A DNA stretch of 64,000 bases from an uncultured Pseudomonas sp. (lineage in GTDB: Bacteria; Pseudomonadota; Gammaproteobacteria; Pseudomonadales; Pseudomonadaceae). Under the pieces are notes generated by a model. That model was not told the origin of the DNA. It saw only the letters and a list, made by a program, of their open reading frames with translations, and did not search any database. How positions within the stretch are numbered: the first letter of the stretch is position 1; every line of letters begins with the position of its first letter. This document shows positions 49,231 to 60,829 of the stretch, one piece after another. A program made the translations under genes and the position numbers. Location: contig NZ_CAMPHI010000006.1 of the NCBI RefSeq assembly GCF_946885955.1, forward strand, positions 62,001 through 126,000, in the 5' to 3' direction.

Positions 49231-50169
49231 TCAGCCCTCAGCTGTTTGACGCGGATTGTAACCAAGCGGATGGGGCATGTTGCGCGCCTTGGCCAGTTCG
49301 ATCTGCTTCTGCCGCTCGCGCGCGCCGGCGCGGGTCTTCTCCGGCAGCGAGTCCCAGCAATGCGGACAGCTGACCCCAGGGGTATAGAACTCGGACTGGC
49401 GGTCCGTCACGGAAATCGGCGTGCGGCAGGCATGGCACTGATCGTACTCGCCTTCGCTGAGATCGTGGCGCACCGTCACCCGGTTATCGAAGACGAAGCA
49501 GTCGCCCTGCCAGCGGGTCTGCTCCTGGGGCACTTCCTCGAGGTATTTGAGGATGCCGCCCTTGAGGTGGAACACTTCCTCGAAGCCTTCGCCGAGCATA
49601 TAGCTGGAAGCCTTTTCGCAGCGAATGCCCCCAGTGCAGAACATCGCCACCTTCTTGTGCTTGGCCGGATCGAAGTGCGCCTTGATGTAATCGGGAAACT
49701 CGCGGAACGACTTGGTCTGCGGATCGACCGCGCCTTCGAAGGTGCCGATGGCGACCTCATAGTCGTTGCGCGTATCGATCAGCAGCACCTCTGGGTCGGC
49801 GATCAGGGCGTTCCAGTCCTTGGCTTCGACATAGGTGCCGACCTGCCGGTTGGGATCGACCCCAGGCACACCGAGGGTGACGATTTCCTTCTTCAGTTTG
49901 ACCTTGGTGCGGTAGAACGGCTGTTCGGCGCAATAGGACTCTTTATGGTCGATATCGGCCAGGCGCGGGTCCAGGGCGAACCAGGCGAGCAAACCGTCGA
50001 TGCCGGCACGGCTGCCGGACACGGTGCCGTTGATGCCTTCTTCGGCGAGCAACAAGGTACCTTTGATGCCGTGCTCGAGCATGGCTTGCAGCAGGGGTTC
50101 GCGCAGCGCTTGGTAATCCGTCAGGGTGACGAACTTGTACAGCGCCGCCACAACGATCTTATCGGTCAT
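49231..50169 (-). CDS. trhO: tRNA 5-hydroxyuridine synthase (rhodanese-like, YceA family)
   Basis: A 312-residue protein. An N-terminal acylphosphatase-like region ([20 protein letters not shown]) is followed by a rhodanese domain with the catalytic cysteine in [17 protein letters not shown], then a zinc-finger-like C-terminus with CHACRTPI and SCPHCWD. TrhO oxygenates U34 in tRNAs as part of the 5-oxyuridine pathway. It begins beyond a terminator from bolA. Confidence 0.94.
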   Translation of the reverse strand: MTDKIVVAALYKFVTLTDYQALREPLLQAMLEHGIKGTLLLAEEGINGTVSGSRAGIDGLLAWFALDPRLADIDHKESYCAEQPFYRTKVKLKKEIVTLGVPGVDPNRQVGTYVEAKDWNALIADPEVLLIDTRNDYEVAIGTFEGAVDPQTKSFREFPDYIKAHFDPAKHKKVAMFCTGGIRCEKASSYMLGEGFEEVFHLKGGILKYLEEVPQEQTRWQGDCFVFDNRVTVRHDLSEGEYDQCHACRTPISVTDRQSEFYTPGVSCPHCWDSLPEKTRAGARERQKQIELAKARNMPHPLGYNPRQTAEG

Positions 50170-50216
50170 GGGGATGTCCTTCAGTAGTCGCCCACGTAAA
50201 GGGCGGACTGGGCATT

Positions 50217-50245
50217 GAAAAAACGCGCCGACCAGAAGGCCGGCG
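50217..50245 (-). terminator. Terminator after bolA
   Basis: On the minus strand CGCCGGCC and GGTCGGCG pair around TTCT and are followed by CGTTTTTT. It lies about 85 bases after the bolA stop and 50 bases before trhO. Confidence 0.82.
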
Positions 50246-50330
50246 GGTAGCGCAGTTTACGGTTGTTGCGGCTTGAGGTGTAGGGGCGGATTGTCTCAGC
50301 GCCCTCTCACGGGGTCGGCGGCAGGCGCCG

Positions 50331-50633
50331 TCAACCCAGGGCGCTGCCGCCCCTGCAGGTCGGCGAGGCCGGGGCCTCACCGCTTTGCGCCCACTCCTCG
50401 GGCGTGTAGGTGTGCAGCGCCAGGGCGTGTATCTGACTCATCAGCTCGCCCAGACAGGCGTAGGCCCGCTGATGGCGCTTGACCGCATTGAGCCCGGCGA
50501 ACTGCGGGCTGACGATCACCGCCTTGTAATGGGTTTCCAACCCCCGGCTGTGCATATGGCTTTCATCCAGCACCTCGAGGTGCTCGGGTTGCAGGGCGGC
50601 GAATGCCGTCTGCAGTTGTGCGAGTTTCGACAT
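50331..50633 (-). CDS. bolA: BolA-family transcriptional/Fe-S regulator
   Basis: A 100-residue BolA protein: HLEVLDESHMHSRGLETHYKAVIVSPQFAGL, with the conserved histidine, and the KRHQRAYACLGELM signature. BolA binds monothiol glutaredoxin with a shared [2Fe-2S] cluster and affects stress-related expression. It follows the DUF2059 gene by 5 bases and is co-transcribed with it. Confidence 0.93.
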   Translation of the reverse strand: MSKLAQLQTAFAALQPEHLEVLDESHMHSRGLETHYKAVIVSPQFAGLNAVKRHQRAYACLGELMSQIHALALHTYTPEEWAQSGEAPASPTCRGGSALG

Positions 50634-50638
50634 CGCTA

Positions 50639-51139
50639 TTACTCCGCTTGCTTGTCGCCCAGATCGGCACTCATGTCCGCGAGCAGTTTATTCACCTCGG
50701 GCACTGCCTGCTCTAGCTTGCTCTGGGTCAAGCGAGCCGACTGCGCGGTAAGCGCCGGGACTTTCAACAGGACCTTCTGGCCCAATGGCGATTCGTAGAA
50801 CGCGATCAGTTCCTTCAACTCCGCTTCGCTGAAATTGCTGGTGTAGAGCTTGACCATGTCCGGCTTGATCTTGTCCCAACCCACGGCATTGTCCAGCGCG
50901 ATATTAGCCTTGGCCTGATAGCTTTCGAGCAGCGCCTGCTTGTTCTTCGGCGCATGACTCTCGGCAAAGCGCTGGGCGAACATCTGCTGCACCTGGGCGT
51001 ACACCGGCACGACCAGCTTGTCGGCATGGGCCAACTGCAGGAAGCGTTCCGCATCGGCGGCATGACTGTTGCTGTCGGCCAGTACCGGCACGCTGCAGCT
51101 CAGCAGAGCAGCGGCGCACAGGCCAGTAAAACGGGACAT
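50639..51139 (-). CDS. DUF2059 periplasmic protein
   Basis: A 166-residue protein with a signal peptide (MSRFTGLCAAALLSCSVPVLA), then an all-alpha region with the DUF2059 pattern FSEAELKELIAFYESPLGQKVLLKVP. It is predicted periplasmic and of unknown function. It is the first gene of a two-gene unit with bolA, a pairing conserved in pseudomonads. Confidence 0.9.
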   Translation of the reverse strand: MSRFTGLCAAALLSCSVPVLADSNSHAADAERFLQLAHADKLVVPVYAQVQQMFAQRFAESHAPKNKQALLESYQAKANIALDNAVGWDKIKPDMVKLYTSNFSEAELKELIAFYESPLGQKVLLKVPALTAQSARLTQSKLEQAVPEVNKLLADMSADLGDKQAE

Positions 51140-51395
51140 TGGGAACTCCTGGGTAACGGGCTGAGTCGGTTTGACCTAGAAGCCGGGTATTTTGTGCCCT
51201 ACCCCTGCAGTACTCAAGCAGGCATTACCGTGCACGAGATCACATTTCGTCTGACTACTGGCGCACTGCTCGCCAAAAGAACAAAATGCCAGCACTTGTC
51301 CTACTCTATCGGTGTGGTCAAGCTCCCAGGCGTATCTATCGATTTCCGCACCTGCATGTCGACCAGACAACACAGCACACACATGGACGTGTCCG

Positions 51396-52406
51396 ATGAC
51401 TAGTTTCCCCTACCCCCAGCAGGGCCTGCCCATTGCGCTCTGCACTGCCGAAGGCGCACTCAACCCCGACGCCATCGGCTGGTCCAACCGACCCCGGGTG
51501 CATTGCACCATGCCCGGACACTGGGGACGCCGCAAACGCTGGAACCACTGGTGCATCGTCACCCCGCACTGGATGCTTTCGCTGACCCAGGCCGACGTCG
51601 ACTACGTGGGCTTCGGCGCCATTTATTTCCTCGACCTGCAGACCGGCGAGTCGGTCACCCATAACCAATCGCGCCTGTTCGCTCGCGGCTGTGAGCTACC
51701 GGAATCGCCCCAACACAGCCACGGCTTCGATCACCCGCGCCTGCAGCTGCGTATCGCCGAACATCCGGGCCGCGCGCGCCTGACCGTATCGGTGCCGGCA
51801 ATTGGCGGTGAGATCATGCAGATTGCCCTGGATATCCAACGTCCGCTGCATATGGATTCGGTCAACCTGGTCGCGCCACTCGATGAACATGGCTTTCATG
51901 CCACCTGCCGGCAAGTGGGCCTGCCGGTCAGCGGTACCGTGCAATGGGCCGATCGACACTACAGCTGCAATGCCGGCCAGAGTTTCGCCTCGCTGGATTT
52001 CGGCCGCGGCGTCTGGCCGCTACACAGTCATTGGATACGTGCCGCCTTCGCCGCGCCCGGCGGTATCGCCGGCAACTTCGGTTCGGGCTGGACCGATCAC
52101 AGCGGCCTCTCGGAAAACGCCCTGTGGTTCGGCGGCGAGCTGCAGCACATGGAACAGCCCGTGATAATCGAACAGAACGGGCACGATTCCATGACCCCTT
52201 GGCGCCTGAATACGGCCAACGACCAGGTCGACCTGACCTTTACCCCCCGCCAGAAACACACCATGTGTCCCAAATTCGGCCCGCTCTACGCGAGCCGGCA
52301 GCAATGGTTCGGTTACTTCTCAGGGGTACTGCGCGGCCCCAGAGGTGAGCGCGTACCGGTCGATTCGGCGCTTGGCTGGGCCGGCAGGAACGAGGCGCGC
52401 TGGTAA
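51396..52406 (+). CDS. DUF2804 domain protein
   Basis: A 336-residue soluble protein that matches the DUF2804 pattern: [22 protein letters not shown] near the N-terminus and [13 protein letters not shown] and [16 protein letters not shown] further on. The function is unknown. The ATG at 51396 is chosen because the 28 codons upstream are outside the family pattern. It is upstream of fumC, as in other pseudomonads. Confidence 0.88.
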   Translation: MTSFPYPQQGLPIALCTAEGALNPDAIGWSNRPRVHCTMPGHWGRRKRWNHWCIVTPHWMLSLTQADVDYVGFGAIYFLDLQTGESVTHNQSRLFARGCELPESPQHSHGFDHPRLQLRIAEHPGRARLTVSVPAIGGEIMQIALDIQRPLHMDSVNLVAPLDEHGFHATCRQVGLPVSGTVQWADRHYSCNAGQSFASLDFGRGVWPLHSHWIRAAFAAPGGIAGNFGSGWTDHSGLSENALWFGGELQHMEQPVIIEQNGHDSMTPWRLNTANDQVDLTFTPRQKHTMCPKFGPLYASRQQWFGYFSGVLRGPRGERVPVDSALGWAGRNEARW

Positions 52407-52522
52407 TCGACCCATGCCCCGGATCGCCGGAAAACGCCAACAACAGACAAACACTCGCGGCCATTGAACCAGTGAGCGCCCGCAACAGCCTAAACTGTCG
52501 CAAACGCACCAGGAGAAAACGC

Positions 52523-53908
<1,386 letters not shown>

Positions 53909-53910
53909 CC

Positions 53911-54528
53911 ATGACCGAGGCGAAAAGCGGCGCGACGCCGATCGAAGGCGATGGCAAACGCATCCTGATGATTCTCGGCACGCCGAAGACCGCCAGCTTG
54001 TGTGACGCGCTCGGTGAAGCCTACGCACAGGGCGCCCGCAACAAGGGCCATGTGGTACGCCAACTGAAACTCGGCGAGATGAGCTTCGACCCGATCCTGC
54101 ATGGCGGCTACGAGCACAGCCAGATCCTCGAACCCGACCTGCTCGAAGCCCAGCGGCAAATCCACTGGGCCGAGCACCTGGTCTTCGTCTATCCGGTCTG
54201 GTGGGGCGGCATTCCCGCCTTGCTCAAGGGCTTCTTCGACCGCACCTTTCTGCCCGGCTTCGCCTTCAAATACCGCAACCGCTCGCAACTCTGGGACAAA
54301 CTGCTGAGCGGACGCACGGCCGATTTGTTGGTGACCATGGACACGCCGCCCTGGTACTTCCGCTGGATCTACGGCGCCCCGGCCCACCGCCAAATGATCC
54401 GCACCATCCTCGGTTTCAGCGGCATCAAAACCCGCCGCCTCAGCGAATTCGCCCCGGTGCGCCCCTCCTCCGAGGCGCAACGGCAGAACTGGCTACGCCG
54501 TGCGGAAAGCCTCGGCAGTCGGGCTTGA
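53911..54528 (+). CDS. Flavodoxin-fold NAD(P)H quinone oxidoreductase
   Basis: A 205-residue protein of the KefF/NQO-type family. The flavin-binding ILMILGTPKTASLCDALGEAY is followed by HLVFVYPVWWGGIPALLKGFFDR, diagnostic of the family. It likely reduces quinones with NAD(P)H. It is co-transcribed with fumC. Confidence 0.9.
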   Translation: MTEAKSGATPIEGDGKRILMILGTPKTASLCDALGEAYAQGARNKGHVVRQLKLGEMSFDPILHGGYEHSQILEPDLLEAQRQIHWAEHLVFVYPVWWGGIPALLKGFFDRTFLPGFAFKYRNRSQLWDKLLSGRTADLLVTMDTPPWYFRWIYGAPAHRQMIRTILGFSGIKTRRLSEFAPVRPSSEAQRQNWLRRAESLGSRA

Positions 54529-54574
54529 GCGCTAGGTACGAGCGGGATCGACACCCGGCTGCCGATAACTCTTG

Positions 54575-54599
54575 CTGTAGGAGCCAGCTTGCTGGCGCT
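54575..54599. repeat. Single REP half-element
   Basis: TGTAGGAGCCAGCTTGCTGG is the common Pseudomonas REP head, with a small internal palindrome (CCAGCTTGCTGG). It lies between the convergent flavodoxin-fold gene and moeA and may help end both transcripts. Confidence 0.7.
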
Positions 54600-54603
54600 C
54601 CCT

Positions 54604-55818
54604 CTACCCCAACACCTCACTCAAGGGGATAAAACGCACCGAGTCGCCGATCGCCAGCGTCGTGCCTTCAAGCACCTCGGCAAACCCCTCGGCCCAGGCC
54701 GCACTACGCAATACGCCAGAACTCTGATTGGGATAAGGCAGCACCCGGCCATTCTCCAAACGCGCGCGCAGGTATTCGCGACGCTTGCCCGGTTTATCCC
54801 AGACAAACCCCGCCGGCACACTGAAGCCCAAAGGCTCGACCCGCTGCACACCGAGGCGGCGCAACAAATAGGGCCGCGCCAGCAAGGCAAAGGTCACTAG
54901 GGTGGATGCCGGATTGCCCGGCAAACCGATTACCGGCACGCCGCGAAAATGTCCGCAGGTCAGCGGCTTGCCGGGCTTGATCGCCAGTTTCCAGAGCGCC
55001 AGCTCGCCTTCTTCGCGCAACGCCAGGCCGAGGAAATCCGCCTCGCCCACCGACACCCCGCCGGTGGACAGAATCAAGTCGACATCGCCCAGCGCCGCCA
55101 GCGCCGCGCGGGTCTGCTCCAGATCATCGACGAGGATGCCGGCATCCACCACCGCGCAGCCGAGGCGCTGCAGCCAGTTGATCAACACAATGCGGTTACT
55201 GTTGTAGATTTGCCCCGGCCCGAGAGTGCGGCCGGGTTCGACCAACTCGTCGCCGGTGGACAATACCGCCACGCGCATACGTCGGCGCACCGGCAACTCG
55301 GCAAACCCGAGCGAAGCGGCCAAACCCAGTTCGATCGGCCCCAGGCGTGTTCCCGCAGGCAAGACCTCATCGCCGATGCGGGTTTCCTGGCCCTGGGCGC
55401 GCACGTTCTGACCCAGCCGCAAGGGTTCGCTGAAACTGATCCGGCCATCGTCGTCGAGTACGGCGTTTTCCTGCATCTCCACCGTATCGGCGCCTGGCGG
55501 CATGGGCGCGCCGGTGAAAATCCGCGCACAACTGCCCGCCTGCAACGGCTCGGGCGCGCTGCCCGCCTGGATCCGCTGGCTCACCGGTAGCGGCTCGCCG
55601 GTCCAGTCGGCCAAGCGCAAGGCGTAGCCATCCATCGCACTGTTAGGCCACGGCGGCAAATCCAGCCCGGCGATCAGCGGCTCGGCCAGTACCCGGCCGG
55701 CGGCTTCGCCCAGGGCGATCCGCTGCGTCTCAAGAATCGGTGTTGCCTCGGCCATCGCCAGCAAGCGCTGCAATGCCACCTCGACCGGCATCAGGCCGGG
55801 TTGATCGCAGCTGCTCAT
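54604..55818 (-). CDS. moeA: Molybdopterin molybdenumtransferase
   Basis: A 404-residue protein that inserts molybdate into adenylylated molybdopterin. Motifs: [47 protein letters not shown] and the C-terminal [11 protein letters not shown]. The ATG at 55816-55818 overlaps the moaB stop by 4 bases, deciding the start; the open frame continues 45 codons upstream inside moaB. Confidence 0.95.
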   Translation of the reverse strand: MSSCDQPGLMPVEVALQRLLAMAEATPILETQRIALGEAAGRVLAEPLIAGLDLPPWPNSAMDGYALRLADWTGEPLPVSQRIQAGSAPEPLQAGSCARIFTGAPMPPGADTVEMQENAVLDDDGRISFSEPLRLGQNVRAQGQETRIGDEVLPAGTRLGPIELGLAASLGFAELPVRRRMRVAVLSTGDELVEPGRTLGPGQIYNSNRIVLINWLQRLGCAVVDAGILVDDLEQTRAALAALGDVDLILSTGGVSVGEADFLGLALREEGELALWKLAIKPGKPLTCGHFRGVPVIGLPGNPASTLVTFALLARPYLLRRLGVQRVEPLGFSVPAGFVWDKPGKRREYLRARLENGRVLPYPNQSSGVLRSAAWAEGFAEVLEGTTLAIGDSVRFIPLSEVLG

Positions 55819-56354
55819 CCACGGCTCTCGCAAGCCGGGGCCTGCTTCAGGTGGGCGACGAAATTGCAGGGCCTGTGGCGTGCGTCCAACTGTTCGGCAA
55901 GGATGCCATCCCACGCGGTGCGACAGGCATTGGTCGAGCCCGGCAGGCAGCACACCAGGGTGCCGTTGGCCAAACCGGCCAGCGCGCGCGATTGCACGGT
56001 GGAAGTGCCGATGTCGGCGACGGAAATCTGCCGGAACAGCTCGCCGAAACCATCCACCTGTTTATCCAGCAAACAGCTCACCGCCTCGGGCGTGCTGTCG
56101 CGCCCGGTGAACCCGGTACCGCCGGTAATCAGCACGACCTGCACCTCGTCCTCGGCAATCCAGGTGGCGACCTGGGCGCGAATTTTGTACAGGTCATCCT
56201 TGAGCAATACCCGCGCCGCCAGGGTGTGCCCGGCCGCCTGCAGGCGGTCGACGAACAACTGGCCGGAGGTATCGGTTTCCCGGGTGCGGGTATCGCTGAC
56301 GGTCAGCACGGCGATGTTGAGCGGCACAAAGGGCGCATCGGCCTTATGCGTCAT
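55815..56354 (-). CDS. moaB: Molybdopterin adenylyltransferase MoaB
   Basis: A 179-residue MogA/MoaB-fold protein: [20 protein letters not shown] and the loop [17 protein letters not shown] that binds molybdopterin. It adenylylates molybdopterin before metal insertion by MoeA, to which it is translationally coupled. Divergent from mobA across 72 bases, so all three cofactor genes share a control region. Confidence 0.95.
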   Translation of the reverse strand: MTHKADAPFVPLNIAVLTVSDTRTRETDTSGQLFVDRLQAAGHTLAARVLLKDDLYKIRAQVATWIAEDEVQVVLITGGTGFTGRDSTPEAVSCLLDKQVDGFGELFRQISVADIGTSTVQSRALAGLANGTLVCCLPGSTNACRTAWDGILAEQLDARHRPCNFVAHLKQAPACESRG

Positions 56355-56426
56355 AAAAAGGCTTCCTGTTGTCCTGAAGAATGCCCGGTGTTATATCACA
56401 GCCCTCCCCTTTTTCGAGGCTCCAGC

Positions 56427-57008
56427 ATGCCATCCGTCAGCACCGCAACGCCCTGCTCCGTCCTGCTCCTGGCCGGCGGTCGCGGGCAACGTATGGGCGG
56501 ACACGACAAAGGTCTGCTCGACTGGCGCGGTCGCCCGCTGATCGCCTGGGTGCATGATCTGGTGCGACCGCTTACCGATGATCTGATCGTTTCCTGCAAT
56601 CGCAACCAGGAACGCTACGCCGCCTTTGCCGACCACCTGGTCAGCGACGAGCAAAGCGACTTCCCCGGCCCGCTGGCCGGCATCCGCACCGGTCTGCACG
56701 CCGCCCGGCACAGCCAACTGTTGGTATTGCCATGCGACGCGCCCTTGCTCGACCGTGCCCTGCTCGATGAGCTATTGAGCCAGGCCGGCAACCACCCGGT
56801 GATGGTGCGCCAGGGCGAATATTGGGAGCCGCTGTTCAGCCTGATCCCGACCGCCCTCGGCGCCGACCTCGAACGTGCCTGGCTGGCCGGCGAGCGCAGC
56901 CCGCAACATTGGCTGCGCCAATTCGAGCCACGCGCGCTGCAATGCCCGGAGGGCGACTTGCGCCTGGCCAATTTCAATACTCCGGACCTTCTAGAAGGTC
57001 CTGCATGA
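56427..57008 (+). CDS. mobA: Molybdenum cofactor guanylyltransferase
   Basis: A 193-residue nucleotidyltransferase that attaches GMP to molybdopterin to form the guanine dinucleotide cofactor. The N-terminal [19 protein letters not shown] holds the GTP-binding signature, and [11 protein letters not shown] the metal-binding aspartate. The ATG at 56427 fits the family; the long open frame upstream lies over moaB/moeA on the other strand. Confidence 0.95.
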   Translation: MPSVSTATPCSVLLLAGGRGQRMGGHDKGLLDWRGRPLIAWVHDLVRPLTDDLIVSCNRNQERYAAFADHLVSDEQSDFPGPLAGIRTGLHAARHSQLLVLPCDAPLLDRALLDELLSQAGNHPVMVRQGEYWEPLFSLIPTALGADLERAWLAGERSPQHWLRQFEPRALQCPEGDLRLANFNTPDLLEGPA

Positions 57009-57095
57009 ACTTAGACGTTAAACGACCGTCGGATGCCATAAGCGCTTTACCCCAACACAACGCTGAGTGCGTTCAATCAACCACGGAGATACAGC

Positions 57096-57317
57096 ATGAT
57101 TAATCGGACCCTTGCTGCCCTTTTGCTCGCAGTAGGCCTGGCCTCTCTCACGGCCTGTGCATCGCCGACTTTGATCACCCTGAACGATGGCCGTGAAATC
57201 CAGGCGGTGGACGAACCCGATTACGATGAAGAGTCGGGGTTCTATGAGTTCGAGCAACTCGACGGCACCCGCGCCAAGGTCAACAAAGATCAGGTGCGCA
57301 CCGTCAAGGAGTTGTAA
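57096..57317 (+). CDS. YgdI/YgdR-family small lipoprotein
   Basis: A 73-residue lipoprotein precursor with lipobox LTAC (signal cleavage before Cys22) and the family core ITLNDGREIQAVDEPDYDEESGFYEFEQLDG, an SH3-like fold. Function unknown. A GGAG lies close upstream. It ends at a clear terminator. Confidence 0.92.
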   Translation: MINRTLAALLLAVGLASLTACASPTLITLNDGREIQAVDEPDYDEESGFYEFEQLDGTRAKVNKDQVRTVKEL

Positions 57318-57373
57318 CTGCATCAGGGCGCCAGCCTTGTGGAACGGTACCGGTAGCCGCCTGATGCGTACCA

Positions 57374-57408
57374 GCCCGGCAGTAACAGTCACTATGCCGG
57401 GCGTTTTA
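57374..57408 (+). terminator. Terminator after the small lipoprotein gene
   Basis: GCCCGGCA and TGCCGGGC pair around a 13-base loop and are followed by GTTTTA, 57 bases after the lipoprotein stop. Confidence 0.82.
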
Positions 57409-57474
57409 GATCGCCAAAAAATTTAAGCTAACCCCTTGTGCCGCAAAACTTTTTGAGTACAATCTCGGCCTATT

Positions 57475-57551
57475 CGGAGTGTAGCGCAGCTTGGTAGCGC
57501 GTCTCGTTCGGGACGAGAAGGTCGCAGGTTCGAATCCTGTCTCTCCGACCA
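57475..57551 (+). tRNA. tRNA-Pro (anticodon CGG)
   Basis: A 77-base gene with encoded CCA. The anticodon loop TTCGGGA lies between TCTCG and CGAGA stems, giving CGG. The D-arm is AGCGCAGCTTGGTAGCGC and the T-arm has GGTTCGAATCC. Acceptor strands are CGGAGTG and CTCTCCG. It matches the Pseudomonas tRNA-Pro(CGG) pattern. The right-hand accessory region begins about 1 kb downstream. Confidence 0.97.
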
Positions 57552-57597
57552 AATCCCGGTTTTAGCGCACTTGCTACACGCGTAAAAAAACCACAAG

Positions 57598-57625
57598 AAG
57601 CCCGCCTCACCGCGGGCTTTTTTGT
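57598..57625 (+). terminator. Terminator after tRNA-Pro
   Basis: AGCCCGC and GCGGGCT form a 7-base stem with a 6-base loop followed by TTTTTT, about 50 bases after the tRNA. Confidence 0.93.
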
Positions 57626-57680
57626 GCGCGATGGTTTTATCCCCGCACGCGCCGCCGAAGTACTTTTTCGCAGGCAACAA

Positions 57681-57702
57681 AAAACCCGCCGAAGCGGGTT
57701 TC
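57681..57702 (-). terminator. Terminator for the leftward hypothetical gene
   Basis: On the minus strand ACCCGC-TTCG-GCGGGT is followed by TTTTTTG. It lies about 210 bases after the stop of the 165-residue gene at 57911-58408. The stretch between them shows no gene. Confidence 0.75.
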
Positions 57703-57910
57703 TTCCTGACCATCCAACATCCTGTCGGCAGCCTCCTGGCTATGGTCGATCATCCTTGATCCTGAGCGCGTCCTGCGCTGCAGTGGATGGGTGTAGATTA
57801 CGCATCCGGCTCGGGCGGCAAAATAGCTAAAGTCGCCGACCTCTGTAGGACATTCGCTATAGGTGGAGCAGATCGCCATTTTCAGATCCTGGCCTGCCCC
57901 CTTCCCTTCT

Positions 57911-58408
57911 CTAAGCGCGAGCGCCTGAAGTGCCGCGAGCGTTTTTCTTCTGCAGGATCATCGACGCTTCGTTGTAGGCAGCCTGGAAGGTCTCGCCACC
58001 GAGCCATTCCACTGCGGTGTCTTCGTCCTCACCGTGGAAGATCCAGCGATAGGTGATCAGCAGGCCCATCATGAAGTCGGTCGCGGAGTCTTCCGCTTCC
58101 TCGGCGATCACCAGCTCCAACACCGGGTATTGGAGGAACACCAAGCACATGGCCAGCAGGCTGATGTCTTCACCGATTTTCATCGTCTGGAACAGGTCGT
58201 CGAAGTCCGCCGGGTCGAAACCGTTCTCTTCGATATCCTGGAAATCGAAGGTGCTCAGGTCGATTTCAACATCATCGAACGGCTCGTTGATCAGCGGATT
58301 GGCCAGCAGCGGATGTACGACACTGACTTTGGACTTACCCGAACGGTTCTGCTTGGCCTTGGCTTTGGCCCGCCGGGCGCGTTTTTGCTGTTTATCTGGG
58401 GAGGCCAT
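57911..58408 (-). CDS. Conserved hypothetical protein, acidic with basic N-terminus
   Basis: A 165-residue protein. The first 30 residues are lysine/arginine-rich (QQKRARRAKAKAKQNRSGKS), probably nucleic-acid or ribosome binding. The rest is acidic with two predicted helices around ISLLAMCLVFLQYPVLELVIAEEAEDS. No known domain is recognised. The second of two ATGs is used because AAGGAG lies 9 bases before it; starting at 58438 would add 10 residues. Composition is like the core genome, so it probably belongs to the chromosome backbone. Confidence 0.8.
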   Translation of the reverse strand: MASPDKQQKRARRAKAKAKQNRSGKSKVSVVHPLLANPLINEPFDDVEIDLSTFDFQDIEENGFDPADFDDLFQTMKIGEDISLLAMCLVFLQYPVLELVIAEEAEDSATDFMMGLLITYRWIFHGEDEDTAVEWLGGETFQAAYNEASMILQKKNARGTSGARA

Positions 58409-58550
58409 AGAGGCGAGCTCCTTGTCCGGTGTAGCCATATTTATGGCACGGGATTATCAGGCGTCTATTGTATTCAGTCTTGGCTGGCTTGGTTGGGTCG
58501 GAGGCCAGAGGGGGAATTTTTTTCTGCTCTGAAGGTTAGCTTTCGGCCGA

Positions 58551-58705
58551 GGCTGTGTAAAAACGTTTTCGAGCCGGCTTGATGGTCTGAGCCGGAACAA
58601 AAATCGCGTTCCTACGCAAATTTCAGGTCTGCCGACTGACCAAGCAGCTGCAGATTTTAAGTAGCAACGCAGACTTCAAAACGGAGCCTGCGTTTTTACA
58701 CAGCC
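58551..58705. mobile_element. MITE-like element 1, 15-base perfect terminal inverted repeats
   Basis: GGCTGTGTAAAAACG and CGTTTTTACACAGCC are exact inverted repeats at the ends of a 155-base non-coding stretch. An imperfect outer extension runs from GCTTTCGGCC at 58539 to AAGCGGACG ending at 58722. The ends resemble those of IS-derived elements, but there is no transposase. It fills the gap between the hypothetical protein and the solenoid gene; nothing else is seen in that 487-base gap. Confidence 0.75.
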
Positions 58706-58895
58706 AGGACCAGAAGCGGACGTTTAGATATGGAAAAATTAATCCGTATCCTTTTCGTAGCTTAGGGAATGGGTTAGTACCAGATGCTTGAGCGGTGCGC
58801 TGACAGCGCTTGCTCATTGGCATGCGGAGTTTCTAAGGTAGAGGCTGACATTGGCGCCCCTGTTCTTTCAGGTTCACTTTTAAAAGGAGTTTTTC

Positions 58896-60431
58896 GTGTC
58901 GACCACCGAAGCCACACCCAGCGCTGAGGAACTTGCTGCACTGGAAGCGTTATTCGCAGAGATGGCTGGCTACTTCAGCGAAAGCGGCGAGCGGCGCCGG
59001 TTTATGCACGCGGCTAACGGCCTATCTGAAAGCGATCTTTATCTCTTGCAGGCAGTGCTGGGCGGCAAGCTCAAACTCGAAGCTGCTCGGGCGGGGGCAG
59101 CTTCGGCGCAAAGCCCGCTGCGTATTGCCAACGCACTGCTGGAATTGGAAACCACGGTCAAGAAAAGTAAAGATCGGGTACTGCTGGATTTCATCTTTGC
59201 GTTACTGCAATCGAAGAAGGTTGCCAAAGGTTTAAGCCGTGTGTGGTTTTTTCCCTGGGAGTTGGCGCTGATCCTGAATAAAAATCTGACGGCCGAACAT
59301 GTCCGGTTTATTTGGCTGAGCAAGAAGGAGGATTACGCCAAGGAACTGGTGCCTAGCTCCGCACGGGTGTTGGTGAAACATCCCAATTGTCCGCCGGATG
59401 TGCTCGAAGAATTATTGCCCTGCGACGATGCCATGCTGCGCAAAAGTATTGCGATGCATCAAAACACTTCCGCGGAAATCACCCGTTTCTTTCTCAATAG
59501 TCAGCGCAAGCCTGAGCGGTTGAGTCTGGCGTTGTCGCGTTATGCCAGTAGCGATGTGCTGCTCAGTTTGCTGGAAGACAAATACGACGAGATAAGCCGG
59601 GCGGCGAAAAAGAACCTGGCCAAACGCTTCCCAACCCAGGAGGTTACCGCCGCCGTAAAGACTGCCATCGCAAGTAATATTGCCAAGCCCTTCGTCAAAC
59701 CGGTAGCGCCTAAGGCCCCGTTCAACCCGTGGGAAGCGGCCCGGGCCAGTAACGAAAGCATTCTTGCGATGGAGAGCGGCCAGCGCAAACGGGTGGCAGA
59801 CGCGACCTCCGACCCGGAGCTGTTGCGTTTGTTGGCGATGGATAGCAGTAAAGCCGTGCGCAGAGCTGTAGCCAAAAAAGCGTTGGCCGGGTTGGATGTG
59901 CTGACGGTATTGGCGAAAGATCCGGACACCGAAACGTCGAACAGTGCGCTGAGAGCGATTTCCAGAATATCCCCAGGCGTTATCGCTGAGGACATATTGA
60001 GTGTCGAGGCCATCAATGCAGCGTATCGGGAGATCGCTTTGCACGTGGCGCAGAACAGCCGAAAACCGTACTACGACGAGCATTTCAGCGCGCAGGAAAA
60101 ATTGCGTTTTTCCCAAGCGCTGCTGGTTGCCGAGCACACCAACAACCCGATGATTCAACTTATGCTGGTCAAGGACCTAGAAACGATTCCCCCGACCAGC
60201 ACCGTGCGCTGGGATTTGCTCTCGGCTGTTTCGGCCAATAGGCATTTGAGTGAGGCAGTCTGTAGGAAGATCGTGGTCGTTCTTGAATTCGGCGCGTGGG
60301 GGCCTATAGAGCGTTGCAACAGTTCTGCGTTGTTGCGGGAGTTTCTCGAACCGGGATCCGTCAAACCGCATTATCACTCAACTATTGAAGCGCGGTTAGC
60401 TGTATTGATGGCCAAGGATTCGATCGGGTAG
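58896..60431 (+). CDS. LRV/HEAT-like alpha-solenoid protein of unknown function
   Basis: A 511-residue soluble protein without signal peptide or membrane segment. From about residue 150 to 340 it consists of short helical repeats such as ARVLVKHPNCPPDVLEELLP and KSIAMHQNTSAEITRFFLNS, the pattern of leucine-rich-variant or HEAT repeats; a second set follows near residues 300-360. The N-terminal 110 residues are separate and helical. Translation starts at GTG (58896) after a strong AAAAGGAG. It stands alone between two MITE-like elements, upstream of an ankyrin-repeat gene. A protein-binding scaffold is likely; nothing more specific can be said. Confidence 0.85.
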   Translation: MSTTEATPSAEELAALEALFAEMAGYFSESGERRRFMHAANGLSESDLYLLQAVLGGKLKLEAARAGAASAQSPLRIANALLELETTVKKSKDRVLLDFIFALLQSKKVAKGLSRVWFFPWELALILNKNLTAEHVRFIWLSKKEDYAKELVPSSARVLVKHPNCPPDVLEELLPCDDAMLRKSIAMHQNTSAEITRFFLNSQRKPERLSLALSRYASSDVLLSLLEDKYDEISRAAKKNLAKRFPTQEVTAAVKTAIASNIAKPFVKPVAPKAPFNPWEAARASNESILAMESGQRKRVADATSDPELLRLLAMDSSKAVRRAVAKKALAGLDVLTVLAKDPDTETSNSALRAISRISPGVIAEDILSVEAINAAYREIALHVAQNSRKPYYDEHFSAQEKLRFSQALLVAEHTNNPMIQLMLVKDLETIPPTSTVRWDLLSAVSANRHLSEAVCRKIVVVLEFGAWGPIERCNSSALLREFLEPGSVKPHYHSTIEARLAVLMAKDSIG

Positions 60432-60481
60432 GCGAAAATGCACAGGTTTCTGGGCCAAAAGGGAATAGATTCTCCTATTCC

Positions 60482-60576
60482 AAACGTCCGATTTTGGCCG
60501 ACTCTGGCCTATTGCTACCGGCAACTCCCGGCCAGAAACCGACTTTTTCAACACAATAGGCCATAAGCGGACGTTT
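60482..60576. mobile_element. MITE-like element 2
   Basis: AAACGTCCG at the left and CGGACGTTT at the right are exact inverted repeats, extended inward to GGCC with two mismatches, 95 bases end to end. The right border contains AAGCGGACG, as in the other two elements in this region. It lies between the solenoid and ankyrin genes; the remaining 250 bases of that gap have no gene. Confidence 0.6.
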
Positions 60577-60829
60577 GGCATACAGTTGGTATGACTGCCT
60601 TCTTTTAGACGGAACGTTGAGTGTAATAATGCGATTTTGGCCGCGTACTATTGGCGAGTTTTTCGCTAGGATGCAGCAGGCTTCCGATCTCAATCTCTGT
60701 TTGGCCGCAAATCTGGTGGGGTGTTCCGTCCGTCATAGGTGAAAATAGAGATAGCTGTTGATTGATGGGCGAGCCGCGCGAAAGGCCAAGTAGGTTCAGT
60801 CGGTAATCACCTCTATGGAAGGATCAGAT

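Noticed and set aside
57475..57551. tRNA-Pro as the attachment site of an integrated island
   Set aside because: I saw no integrase gene downstream and no repeat of the tRNA 3' end further right within the window; a core-like gene follows the tRNA.
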